The translations under genes were made by a program, and so were the position numbers. Under the pieces are notes generated by a model that saw only the letters and a list, made by a program, of their open reading frames with translations, was not told the origin of the DNA and did no database searches. DNA of 19,229 nucleotides from Desulfotignum sp032250905 (lineage in GTDB: Bacteria > Desulfobacterota > Desulfobacteria > Desulfobacterales > Desulfobacteraceae): the NCBI GenBank assembly GCA_032250905.1, contig JAVVEQ010000058.1, forward strand, positions 1 through 19,229, read 5' to 3'. Shown in pieces: positions 1-5,754 of this stretch; position 1 is the stretch's first letter; each line of letters starts with the position of its first letter.

Positions 1-251
1 GTATTCTTATGGGAAGTGTCTGCGCCTTGTTGCTGCTGTCTGTCATTTTTTCAGAAATTGGAAGCATGACCGGTACCGCAGCCCTGTGTCTCTTCAGCGT
101 GATGGTGAGCTCTCATCTGGCCATGAATTTCACCGGGGCTACCCCGTTCACCTCCCCCTCCGGGGTGGAAAAAGAGATGAAGCAGTTTCTTCCCGTGCAG
201 GCGGCAGGGGTCCTGGTGTCTGCCGGATTGTGGATATACAGTGCATTCTGA
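1..251 (+). CDS. hgcA: HgcA, corrinoid mercury methyltransferase, C-terminal fragment (5' end outside window)
   Basis: HgcA is the membrane corrinoid protein that transfers a methyl group to Hg(II); HgcB reduces its cobalt centre and probably delivers mercury. Only the last ~83 residues are present, with the frame entering at base 3. What is visible is the end of the membrane domain: two hydrophobic segments (bases ~9-115 and ~195-245) flank a polar loop reading MNFTGATPFTSPSGVEKEM. As I recall the family, an MNFTG(A/S) stretch before the last helix is typical of HgcA. The cobalt-binding cap-helix motif lies upstream and cannot be checked. The identification rests mainly on this loop plus the HgcB gene 39 nt downstream, which is the canonical order. 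The pair is probably co-transcribed from a promoter outside the window. Confidence 0.88.
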   Translation, partial: ILMGSVCALLLLSVIFSEIGSMTGTAALCLFSVMVSSHLAMNFTGATPFTSPSGVEKEMKQFLPVQAAGVLVSAGLWIYSAF

Positions 252-290
252 CCGCACAGAGTATTTTGGACAGAATCAAGGAGAAAGAAA

Positions 291-578
291 ATGAAAGATT
301 TCAGGTATCTGGAGGATGTGGCTAGCCTGGTGCTCGATGAGCTCAAATGCATCGGCTGCGGATTGTGCACCACAGTCTGTCCACATGGGGTGTTTGAGAT
401 GAATGAAAACAAAGCAGTGATCGTTGATTTCGACGCCTGTATGGAGTGCGGGGCCTGTGTCAACAACTGCCCGGCAGATGCCGTGTCCGTCAGCCCCGGG
501 GTGGGGTGAGCCACCTATATTATCCAGGTCTGGATAAAGGGAAAGGAAAACGCCTCCTGCGGGGACGGCTGCTGTTGA
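291..578 (+). CDS. hgcB: HgcB, mercury-methylation ferredoxin, probable selenoprotein with Sec73 (in-frame TGA at 507-509)
   Basis: HgcB is a small two-cluster ferredoxin that works with HgcA in Hg(II) methylation. An AAGGAG ribosome site (278-283) sits 7 nt before the ATG. Two complete [4Fe-4S] motifs are seen: Cys20/23/26/30 with a following Pro, and Cys50/53/56/60 with a following Pro. A conventional reading ends at the TGA after PGVG (72 residues). In the same frame the sequence continues ATYIIQVWIKGKENASCGDG and ends in Cys94-Cys95 before a second TGA (576-578). Full length is therefore 95 residues, the usual HgcB size as I know it (strain ND132). In that family a conserved cysteine follows GVG at position 73, and a vicinal Cys pair ends the protein. 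The TGA falls exactly at codon 73, so selenocysteine replaces that cysteine. A SECIS-like hairpin follows. Alternatives are a Cys-to-stop mutation or a sequencing error; the intact tail and hairpin argue against both. Confidence 0.88.
507..509 (+). other. In-frame UGA codon, proposed selenocysteine at HgcB residue 73
   Basis: The codon is TGA in frame with the hgcB start at 291, codon 73. The preceding residues PGVG and the following Ala match the context of the conserved HgcB cysteine. A second TGA 22 codons later is the true stop. Cysteine TGC/TGT and selenocysteine TGA differ by one base, the usual Cys/Sec exchange in bacterial selenoprotein families. Confidence 0.82.
514..540 (+). promoter_or_regulatory. 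SECIS-like hairpin within hgcB
   Basis: TTATCCA (520-526) pairs perfectly with TGGATAA (531-537), leaving the four-base loop GGTC (527-530). A lower stem CCT (514-516) with AGG (538-540) can extend it across a 3-nt ATA bulge that includes a U. The loop begins 17 nt after the UGA and starts with GG. Known bacterial SECIS elements lie immediately downstream of UGA and have a short apical loop with a G in its first two positions. The apical CAGGUCUG core is, from memory, the same as that of E. coli fdhF, which binds SelB. The bulged U seen above the lower stem in fdhF is not matched exactly. Structure is read by eye, without a folding energy. Confidence 0.8.
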
Positions 579-593
579 TTGAGCTTGACAGCG

Positions 594-619
594 CGGCGGA
601 TGCCCCTGCCGGTCTTTTT
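594..619 (+). terminator. Possible weak rho-independent terminator after hgcB
   Basis: CGGC (594-597) can pair with GCCG (608-611) around a 10-nt loop, followed by a run of five T at 615-619. It lies 16 nt after the hgcB true stop and before the wrbA promoter, a sensible place for the hgcAB transcript to end. The stem is only 4 bp, so this is tentative. Confidence 0.3.
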
Positions 620-625
620 CTGTTA

Positions 626-654
626 TTGACAAGCAGTGGGTAAATCCTTAAAAT
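626..654 (+). promoter_or_regulatory. Sigma-70-type promoter for wrbA
   Basis: A perfect TTGACA (626-631) is followed by a 17-nt spacer and TAAAAT (649-654), a five-of-six match to the -10 consensus. The start codon of wrbA is 41 nt downstream, leaving room for a short leader with the AAGGAG site. This suggests wrbA has its own transcript and need not depend on the hgcAB promoter. Confidence 0.65.
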
Positions 655-695
655 TTCAGTCAATTAACTGTTGATCAAATAAGGAGAAAGTGTTC

Positions 696-1307
696 ATGAA
701 AATTCTAATCGTGTTTTATTCCACCTATGGGCATGTGTATCAGATGGCCAAAGCCGTTGCAGAAGGAGCCCGCCAGGTGCCGGGAGCGGACGTGGATATC
801 CGGCAGGTGCCGGAAACACTGTCTGATGATATACTGGAAAAAATGGGGGCGGTTGAGGCGAAAAAAGCGTTTTCCAGTGTGCCGGTTTGCACGGTGGAAG
901 AACTGGTGGACGCGGATGCCATCATTTTCGGCACCCCCACCCGGTTTGGCAATATGTGCGGCCAGATGAGACAGTTTCTGGATGCCACCGGTCAGCTGTG
1001 GGCCAATGGATCCCTGATCGGAAAAGTGGGAAGCGTGTTTGCCAGCAGCGCCACCCAGCATGGGGGTCAGGAATCCACCATTCTGTCGTTCCATATCACA
1101 CTGCTGCACCACGGCCTGGTGTTGGTGGGACTGCCCTATGCGTTCCAGGGGCAGATGCGCATCGATGAGATCACGGGGTGTTCTCCCTACGGGGCATCTA
1201 CCATCGCCGGGGGTGACGGGGCACGGATGCCTTCTGAAACGGAGCTGGAAGGTGCCCGGTTCCAGGGAAAACATGTGGCGGAGATTACTGCAAAACTGGT
1301 GGACTGA
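696..1307 (+). CDS. wrbA: WrbA-type flavodoxin-like NAD(P)H:quinone oxidoreductase
   Basis: WrbA proteins are cytosolic FMN flavoproteins that reduce quinones by two electrons and are linked to redox stress protection. The 203-residue product starts with the flavodoxin strand MKILIVFYSTYGH, where S/T-Y-G-H binds the FMN phosphate. It has the WrbA signature GTPTRFGNMCGQMRQFLD around residues 78-95 and the SSATQHGGQES loop near 115-125, followed by a GLPY segment. Length matches the family (~200). I chose ATG 696 over the in-frame GTG at 690 because AAGGAG (681-686) is then 9 nt away instead of 3. The gene stands alone on the plus strand behind its own promoter and shows nothing broken. Confidence 0.93.
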   Translation: MKILIVFYSTYGHVYQMAKAVAEGARQVPGADVDIRQVPETLSDDILEKMGAVEAKKAFSSVPVCTVEELVDADAIIFGTPTRFGNMCGQMRQFLDATGQLWANGSLIGKVGSVFASSATQHGGQESTILSFHITLLHHGLVLVGLPYAFQGQMRIDEITGCSPYGASTIAGGDGARMPSETELEGARFQGKHVAEITAKLVD

Positions 1308-1345
1308 AAAACATCCTGCCGGGTGTCTGTTTCAGTGAAGAGCGA

Positions 1346-2287
1346 ATGGATATGAAATCAGTGTGGTGGGTCATTTGGCTTATATTGTTGCCGGGTTTTG
1401 GTCTCTGTGCCCAGGAAACACTGAAAGTTCATGTCAGTGTAATGCCGCAGAAATATTTTGTAGAGCGGATTGCCCGGGATCTGGTAGAAGTGGATGTGCT
1501 GGTGACTCCGGGAAAAAGCCCGGCCACATATTCACCGACCCCGGACCAGATTAGAAAACTGGCCCGGGCCGATATATATTTCAGAATCGGCGTCCCTTTT
1601 GAAAACGGATTTCTGCACAAGATTCCCTCCATCGCTCCGGGTATCCGGGTGGTGGATGCCCGCAGAGGCATCGCGCTCAGGGAAATGGAAGCCCACATTC
1701 ATGAATCCGATATGTCAGAAAAACAGGAACATGCGCATGAGCCGGGATCAAGTCACCCGGGTGATAAAGCCCCTGATTCCCTGCATGACAGTGTTACCGG
1801 CAAAGACCCCCATACCTGGATGAATCCGCTGCTGGTAAAGCAGCAGGCCGCGAATATCGTTGAGGCGCTCAGTGAGTTGGCGCCACAGCATCAGGGGCGG
1901 TTTCAGGAAAATTTTATCCAGTTTTCAAAGGAACTGGATCAGCTTCATGCCCGTCTGCAAACCCTGCTGGCTCCCCTGGAAGGGGGAAATTTCTTTGTTT
2001 TTCACCCGGCGTTCGGTTATTTTGCCGATGCCTATGGCCTGAATCAGATCCCTGTGGAAACCATGGGCCGATCCCCCAAGGGAAAGGAACTGTCCGCCAT
2101 CATCAAGCTGGCCAGGCAGGAAAACGCGCGGGTAATTTTTGTACAGCCCCAGTTTGATGCCCATGCCGCCCGGAAAATTGCTCAGGCGATCAATGGTGCT
2201 GTGGTTTCAATTGACCCTCTGGCGTATGATTATCTGAACAACATGACCCTGATGGCCGATACCGTTTCCAATGCGTTGACCCCGTGA
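1346..2287 (+). CDS. ZnuA-like metal ABC transporter substrate-binding protein (orphan)
   Basis: This is a periplasmic metal-binding protein of the cluster A-I (ZnuA/TroA) family, which hands Zn2+ or Mn2+ to an ABC importer. It begins with a signal peptide (residues ~4-22) and has a His/Glu/Asp-rich loop (residues ~113-150), typical of zinc-type members. The second and third family His ligands are visible as DPHTWMNP (H156) and FHPAFGYFADAYG (H220). A C-terminal acidic ligand fits SIDPLA (D290). The usual first His, in SPHxYxPTP, is Ala60 here (SPATYSPTP). No permease or ATPase gene is adjacent. The start may be ATG 1346 or ATG 1352; GAAGAG (1337-1342) is better spaced for 1352. The metal is not certain. 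Confidence 0.85.
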   Translation: MDMKSVWWVIWLILLPGFGLCAQETLKVHVSVMPQKYFVERIARDLVEVDVLVTPGKSPATYSPTPDQIRKLARADIYFRIGVPFENGFLHKIPSIAPGIRVVDARRGIALREMEAHIHESDMSEKQEHAHEPGSSHPGDKAPDSLHDSVTGKDPHTWMNPLLVKQQAANIVEALSELAPQHQGRFQENFIQFSKELDQLHARLQTLLAPLEGGNFFVFHPAFGYFADAYGLNQIPVETMGRSPKGKELSAIIKLARQENARVIFVQPQFDAHAARKIAQAINGAVVSIDPLAYDYLNNMTLMADTVSNALTP

Positions 2288-2339
2288 TGCAGGTGTTTTA
2301 AAAAACAGTCATCGAGGCGTTTCAGGCGTGAGAAGCGGG

Positions 2340-2918
2340 CTATAGATCCCCTTTCAGACCGATTTCTTCAGCCACGGGCTGCATGCCGGCAATCACTTCG
2401 GTAATGAGTTCGGACAGATCCATCTCCAGCATTTCCGCCCCTTTTTTGATGACGTCCCGGTCGACGCCGGCGGCAAACGCCTTGTCCTTGAACTTTTTTT
2501 TCACGGATTTGGTCTTGAGATCCAAAATGCTTCTGGAGGGCCGGACCAGGGCGGCACTGGCCACAAGCCCTGTGAGTTCATCAATGGCGTACAGGGTTTT
2601 TTCCAGACGGGATCGGGGTTCGACATCCGTGCAGATGCCCCATCCATGGCTGATGACGGCCCGGATATAGTCTTCAGGCCAGTGGTGTAACCTGAAAAGT
2701 TCCACGCATTTGTGACAGTGTGCATCAGGGAACTGTTCGTAATCCAGATCGTGCACCAGCCCGATGACTCGCCATTTCTCAGGATCTTCTCCGAATTTTT
2801 CTGCAAAATGGCCCATGACCGCTTCCACGGCAAGGGCATGGCGGATCAGTCCTGATTTCTGGTTGTATTTTTTCAGCAGAGCCAGGGCATCTTCCCGGCC
2901 CGGAATAAAATCTGTCAT
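2340..2918 (-). CDS. HD-domain hydrolase (COG2316-like)
   Basis: A predicted metal-dependent phosphohydrolase of 192 residues. It shows an HD-superfamily metal site: His in GLIRHALAVEAVM (residue ~27), the His-Asp pair in GLVHDLDYE (~56-57) and a later Asp in YAIDELTGL. This layout resembles the stand-alone HD proteins of COG2316, whose substrate is unknown. I chose ATG 2918 rather than the upstream TTG 2924 because AAGGA (rc of 2925-2929) is then 6 nt away. It is the last gene of the mobB-exported protein-HD group, 29 nt after its upstream neighbour, so co-transcription is likely. It converges with the ZnuA-like gene. Confidence 0.82.
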   Translation of the reverse strand: MTDFIPGREDALALLKKYNQKSGLIRHALAVEAVMGHFAEKFGEDPEKWRVIGLVHDLDYEQFPDAHCHKCVELFRLHHWPEDYIRAVISHGWGICTDVEPRSRLEKTLYAIDELTGLVASAALVRPSRSILDLKTKSVKKKFKDKAFAAGVDRDVIKKGAEMLEMDLSELITEVIAGMQPVAEEIGLKGDL

Positions 2919-2947
2919 AATCAATCCTTGGTATGTATTTTATGGTT

Positions 2948-3820
2948 TCAATTTTCTGTGACAAAAATGACCCGGCATTGTTTTAAGAATTGATGCCGCT
3001 CTGTGGCCTGCTCAATTCGTTTTGTATCCGCCGTGCTGATGACAATGGCGGTGTTTTCCTTGCCGGATGTTCTCAATCCTTTGATCACCAGGGGATGACT
3101 GCCCACACGGGGATCCTGCAGGGCATCGTCCATGGCACACACATATTTGCAGACGCCATGCTGTACGGCGAACTCACGGCTGATGAACACAGCGGAATAA
3201 ATGGTTTGCCCCTGTTCACCGACAATGATCGGGTAAAGCACCGGTTCAAAATCAAGTTCCCGAATATCTAAAATCAGTCCGGTGTAAGGGATCTTTCCGG
3301 CTTCCATCCGGGCATCGGGGATCTCGTCCGGGTTGATTTTCGGAATCTGGCGGATGTCATCGGGCAGCACCAGTTGAAGAAATCCGCCCAGAATCCGGGC
3401 CTGGACCGTTAATTCCACATCCAGGGCGGACGTGTAATACTGGCGGGTGATGGCGGCGTCCCGGGCGGTTTTTTCTATTCCCGCCATGATGGCGTCATTC
3501 TGGGCGGCATACTGCCCGACGGCCAGGTCATTGTAGATTGTGATCTGTTTGAGGAGGTCGATGAGCCGACGGTTGGCGTCTGCCCGGGCAGCTCCGGGAT
3601 CAGCTTCTGCAATATTGTCCGTGGTGATTCTGGGTGCGGCCCTGCCGGTGACGATGACGGTGCCGGTCGTCCAGTTGATGGTTCCCGGGTCCAGAAACGT
3701 CATGCAATGATGGGAATCTTGTTCTGTGGCACTGAAAACCGATCCTGACAGGGCCATGATGCAGAAAAAAGCCCAGAATATGAGATGCATCCGCCCGATG
3801 GTATGCAAAAGATTTCTCAT
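2948..3820 (-). CDS. Exported protein of unknown function, mobB-linked
   Basis: I do not recognise a characterised family. The 290-residue product begins with a clear signal peptide (basic start, hydrophobic residues ~10-28, likely cleavage near VFSA-TE) and so is probably periplasmic. After it comes a TVIVTGRAAPRI strand and then an Ala/Arg-rich helix (EADPGAARADANRRLIDLL). That layout loosely resembles LPP20-like or flagellar-T-like periplasmic domains, but this is only an impression. The stop codon of mobB lies 2 nt upstream of ATG 3820. A TTG at 3826 would overlap mobB by 4 nt and is an alternative start. No good ribosome site is seen, which suggests translational coupling to mobB. Confidence 0.78.
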   Translation of the reverse strand: MRNLLHTIGRMHLIFWAFFCIMALSGSVFSATEQDSHHCMTFLDPGTINWTTGTVIVTGRAAPRITTDNIAEADPGAARADANRRLIDLLKQITIYNDLAVGQYAAQNDAIMAGIEKTARDAAITRQYYTSALDVELTVQARILGGFLQLVLPDDIRQIPKINPDEIPDARMEAGKIPYTGLILDIRELDFEPVLYPIIVGEQGQTIYSAVFISREFAVQHGVCKYVCAMDDALQDPRVGSHPLVIKGLRTSGKENTAIVISTADTKRIEQATERHQFLKQCRVIFVTEN

Positions 3821-3822
3821 GT

Positions 3823-4314
3823 TCAATTCAGAAAACGGTCCTGGATGAACGCTGCAACCGATTCGATATCCTCCAGTCCGAATACAGGGACCGATGGGGT
3901 GATCTCAGCGTCGGTGACCAGTGCGATCAGGTCGGGATGATCCAGGAACAACGGGTGATCGTGGGGGCCGTCGGTGCGGAAGATTTCGATTTTCGGCAAC
4001 GCCTGTCTTTTGAATCCCTCCGCCAGGATCAGATCCATATTCTGGAGATAAGCGTGCATTTTTTCAATATCGGTCCGGTGGTCATCTTTGACCATGGCGA
4101 TCTGATGATCAGTGATCACCAGTGTGGCCCGGGCTCCTGCCTGTTTATGTCGCCAGCTGTCCTTTCCCTTGCGGTCCAGGTCAATGTCGTGGTGGGTGTG
4201 TTTGGCCGAACCGATTCGATATCCTTTTTGAGTGAGTTCTGCAATCAATTTGACAAGAAACGTGGTTTTTCCGGTATTGGATTTGCCGGATATGGAAATA
4301 ATCGGGGGTATCAT
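3823..4314 (-). CDS. mobB: MobB, molybdopterin-guanine dinucleotide biosynthesis adaptor (GTP-binding)
   Basis: MobB is a small P-loop GTPase that assists MobA in attaching GMP to molybdopterin, giving the cofactor of formate dehydrogenases and other DMSO-reductase-family enzymes. The 163-residue product has the P-loop GKSNTGKTT (residues 10-18), the family SAKHTHHDIDLDRKGKDSWR segment (~36-55) with its conserved His/Asp residues, and LILAEGFKR (~95-103), all typical of MobB. Length matches the family. An AGGAG lies 17 nt before the ATG, rather far for ideal initiation. It heads the three-gene group mobB-exported protein-HD hydrolase and is divergent from the shikimate-kinase-like gene across 188 nt. 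mobA is not in the window. Confidence 0.9.
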   Translation of the reverse strand: MIPPIISISGKSNTGKTTFLVKLIAELTQKGYRIGSAKHTHHDIDLDRKGKDSWRHKQAGARATLVITDHQIAMVKDDHRTDIEKMHAYLQNMDLILAEGFKRQALPKIEIFRTDGPHDHPLFLDHPDLIALVTDAEITPSVPVFGLEDIESVAAFIQDRFLN

Positions 4315-4502
4315 CAGCTGTACTTATTTATCTCCTGGCGGTTGTTCTGACTAAAATAGTTCTCATGGGCATTAAAGTCAAGGCGTGTCAGTCAGGCGGT
4401 TTCCGGGTATTTCCACTTGCAAAGATTCAGAAAGGATAGTATGCATAGTTAAATTTTATATCAAAAAATAGTGGTTTATTGCAGAATATTTGGACCAAAC
4501 TG

Positions 4503-5018
4503 ATGAAAGATAAAAAAAATATTGCATTAATTGGTATGCCGGCGGTGGGAAAAAGCACGGTGGGGGTATTGCTGGCCAAAAAAATGGGATTTGATTTTTT
4601 GGATACGGACATTCTTATTCAGGCCAGAGAAGATCAGACCCTGGCCCAGATCATTGCCCGACATGGCCTGAAACAGTTTCTGGAAATAGAGAAGCAGCAT
4701 GTTCTCAACCTGCAGCGGACCCGTCATGTGATTGCCACCGGCGGGAGTGTGGTCTACAAAGCCGGAGCCATGCAGCATCTGGCAGAAACCTGTATTATGG
4801 TGTATCTGGCCATTGATCTGGAAGTTCTCAAAACCCGGTTGTCCGACGTGATCACCCGGGGTGTGGCCATTGCTCCGGGAAAATCCATCGATGACCTGTA
4901 CCTGGAACGGGTCCCGTTATACGAAAAATATGCCGATTTAACCGTTCAATGCAGAAAAAAATTTCCTGAACAGGTGATGGAAGCGATTCTCCGGTCACTT
5001 TCGGGCTACCGGTCATGA
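4503..5018 (+). CDS. Shikimate kinase family protein with altered substrate-site residues
   Basis: The 171-residue product has the size and fold signature of shikimate kinases, which phosphorylate shikimate in chorismate synthesis. The Walker A loop is GMPAVGKST (11-19), DTD (34-36) is the expected Mg/shikimate motif, and LERVPLYEKYAD keeps the late Arg. Two usual features are missing. The F-R-x-x-E motif, whose Arg grips the shikimate carboxylate, reads FLEIE (Leu60). The GGG loop reads GGS (80-82). It may therefore act on another small molecule or be a degenerate paralogue. ATG 4503 fits better than TTG 4479, which lacks a ribosome site and adds a non-conserved extension. It faces nrdG convergently. 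Confidence 0.8.
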   Translation: MKDKKNIALIGMPAVGKSTVGVLLAKKMGFDFLDTDILIQAREDQTLAQIIARHGLKQFLEIEKQHVLNLQRTRHVIATGGSVVYKAGAMQHLAETCIMVYLAIDLEVLKTRLSDVITRGVAIAPGKSIDDLYLERVPLYEKYADLTVQCRKKFPEQVMEAILRSLSGYRS

Positions 5019-5024
5019 CCGGTA
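5007..5024. repeat. 18-bp perfect palindrome across the stop codon
   Basis: TACCGGTCATGACCGGTA is identical to its own reverse complement and spans the TGA (5016-5018) of the shikimate-kinase-like gene. It lies between convergent genes and could form a hairpin in either transcript, but no T-run follows. It may be a transcript-end structure or a protein-binding site. Confidence 0.55.
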
Positions 5025-5050
5025 CGCATCTGGACAGGAAATATGGAACA

Positions 5051-5752
5051 TCACCTGACCAATACTTCCTGAACCGCCCCTTCAACAATGGATTTCAGTG
5101 CCAGGATCTCCGGGTCTGAAAAAAAATGATCCGGATTGTCTGAAAACTTCGGATCCATCATGGGAACGTCGCGGACACATTTCTGAAGGACATACCGCCT
5201 GGCCCCCTGGATCTGCCCGGCAATCTGTTTCATGACAGGGGCATCGATAAACGGTCGCACACAGGTGGTTCGAAATTCATAGTCCGGGGCGGATGCCATG
5301 ATCAGCTGTATGCTTCGGGAAATTACGTCCGTGCCGGGGGCGGATGTCATGATTTCAGGATATCTGTCCGGTCCGGTTTTGATGTCCATGGCCACATAAT
5401 CCACCAGGGAGCGGTCAAACAGGCGGGACAGAACGGTGGGGCGCGAACCATTGGTATCCAGCTTGACGGCGAGTCCCATCCGTTTGACCTGCTGGATAAA
5501 ATCGGTCAGATCTCCTTGCAGACAGGGCTCTCCCCCGGTGATGACCACGCCGTCCACCCACCCTTTTCTGGTCTTCAGAAAAGAAAAAATATCTGTAGGG
5601 TCCAGGCGGCCGGTACCGGTTATCGGGCCGGCCGCCAGTTCAGGGTTGTGACAGTAGGGGCATTTGAAATTGCATCCGGATATAAATACCACGCAGGCAA
5701 TAACCCCTGGGAAATCGATCAGGGAATTTTTCTGAAACCCGCCGATGTGCAT
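5051..5752 (-). CDS. nrdG: Anaerobic ribonucleotide reductase activating enzyme, radical SAM (NrdG2 type)
   Basis: This is the activase that uses S-adenosylmethionine and a [4Fe-4S] cluster to create the glycyl radical on NrdD. The cluster motif CNFKCPYC (Cys27, Cys31, Cys34) follows the typical opening GGFQKNSLIDFPG. GVVITGGEPCLQ, near residues 70-80, is the SAM-binding GGE motif. At 233 residues it is longer than E. coli NrdG and fits the NrdG2 type found in many anaerobes. ATG 5752 begins 2 nt after the nrdD stop; a GTG at 5758 would give an ATGA-like 4-nt overlap. Either way it is translationally coupled to nrdD and under the same promoter. Confidence 0.93.
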   Translation of the reverse strand: MHIGGFQKNSLIDFPGVIACVVFISGCNFKCPYCHNPELAAGPITGTGRLDPTDIFSFLKTRKGWVDGVVITGGEPCLQGDLTDFIQQVKRMGLAVKLDTNGSRPTVLSRLFDRSLVDYVAMDIKTGPDRYPEIMTSAPGTDVISRSIQLIMASAPDYEFRTTCVRPFIDAPVMKQIAGQIQGARRYVLQKCVRDVPMMDPKFSDNPDHFFSDPEILALKSIVEGAVQEVLVR

Positions 5753-5754
5753 GG

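Noticed and set aside
291..509. HgcB ending at the first TGA as a complete 72-residue ferredoxin
   Set aside because: The frame continues with a tail ending in Cys-Cys, gives the family length of 95, and has a SECIS-like hairpin after the TGA. A truncated gene explains these less well.
446..643. An overlapping plus-strand open frame across the hgcB tail
   Set aside because: It is out of frame with hgcB, has no ribosome site, and codes an Arg/Leu/Gly-rich sequence typical of a shadow frame.
2294..2307. TGTTTT/AAAACA repeat after the ZnuA-like gene
   Set aside because: A short A/T-rich self-complementary run that would not form a stable hairpin.
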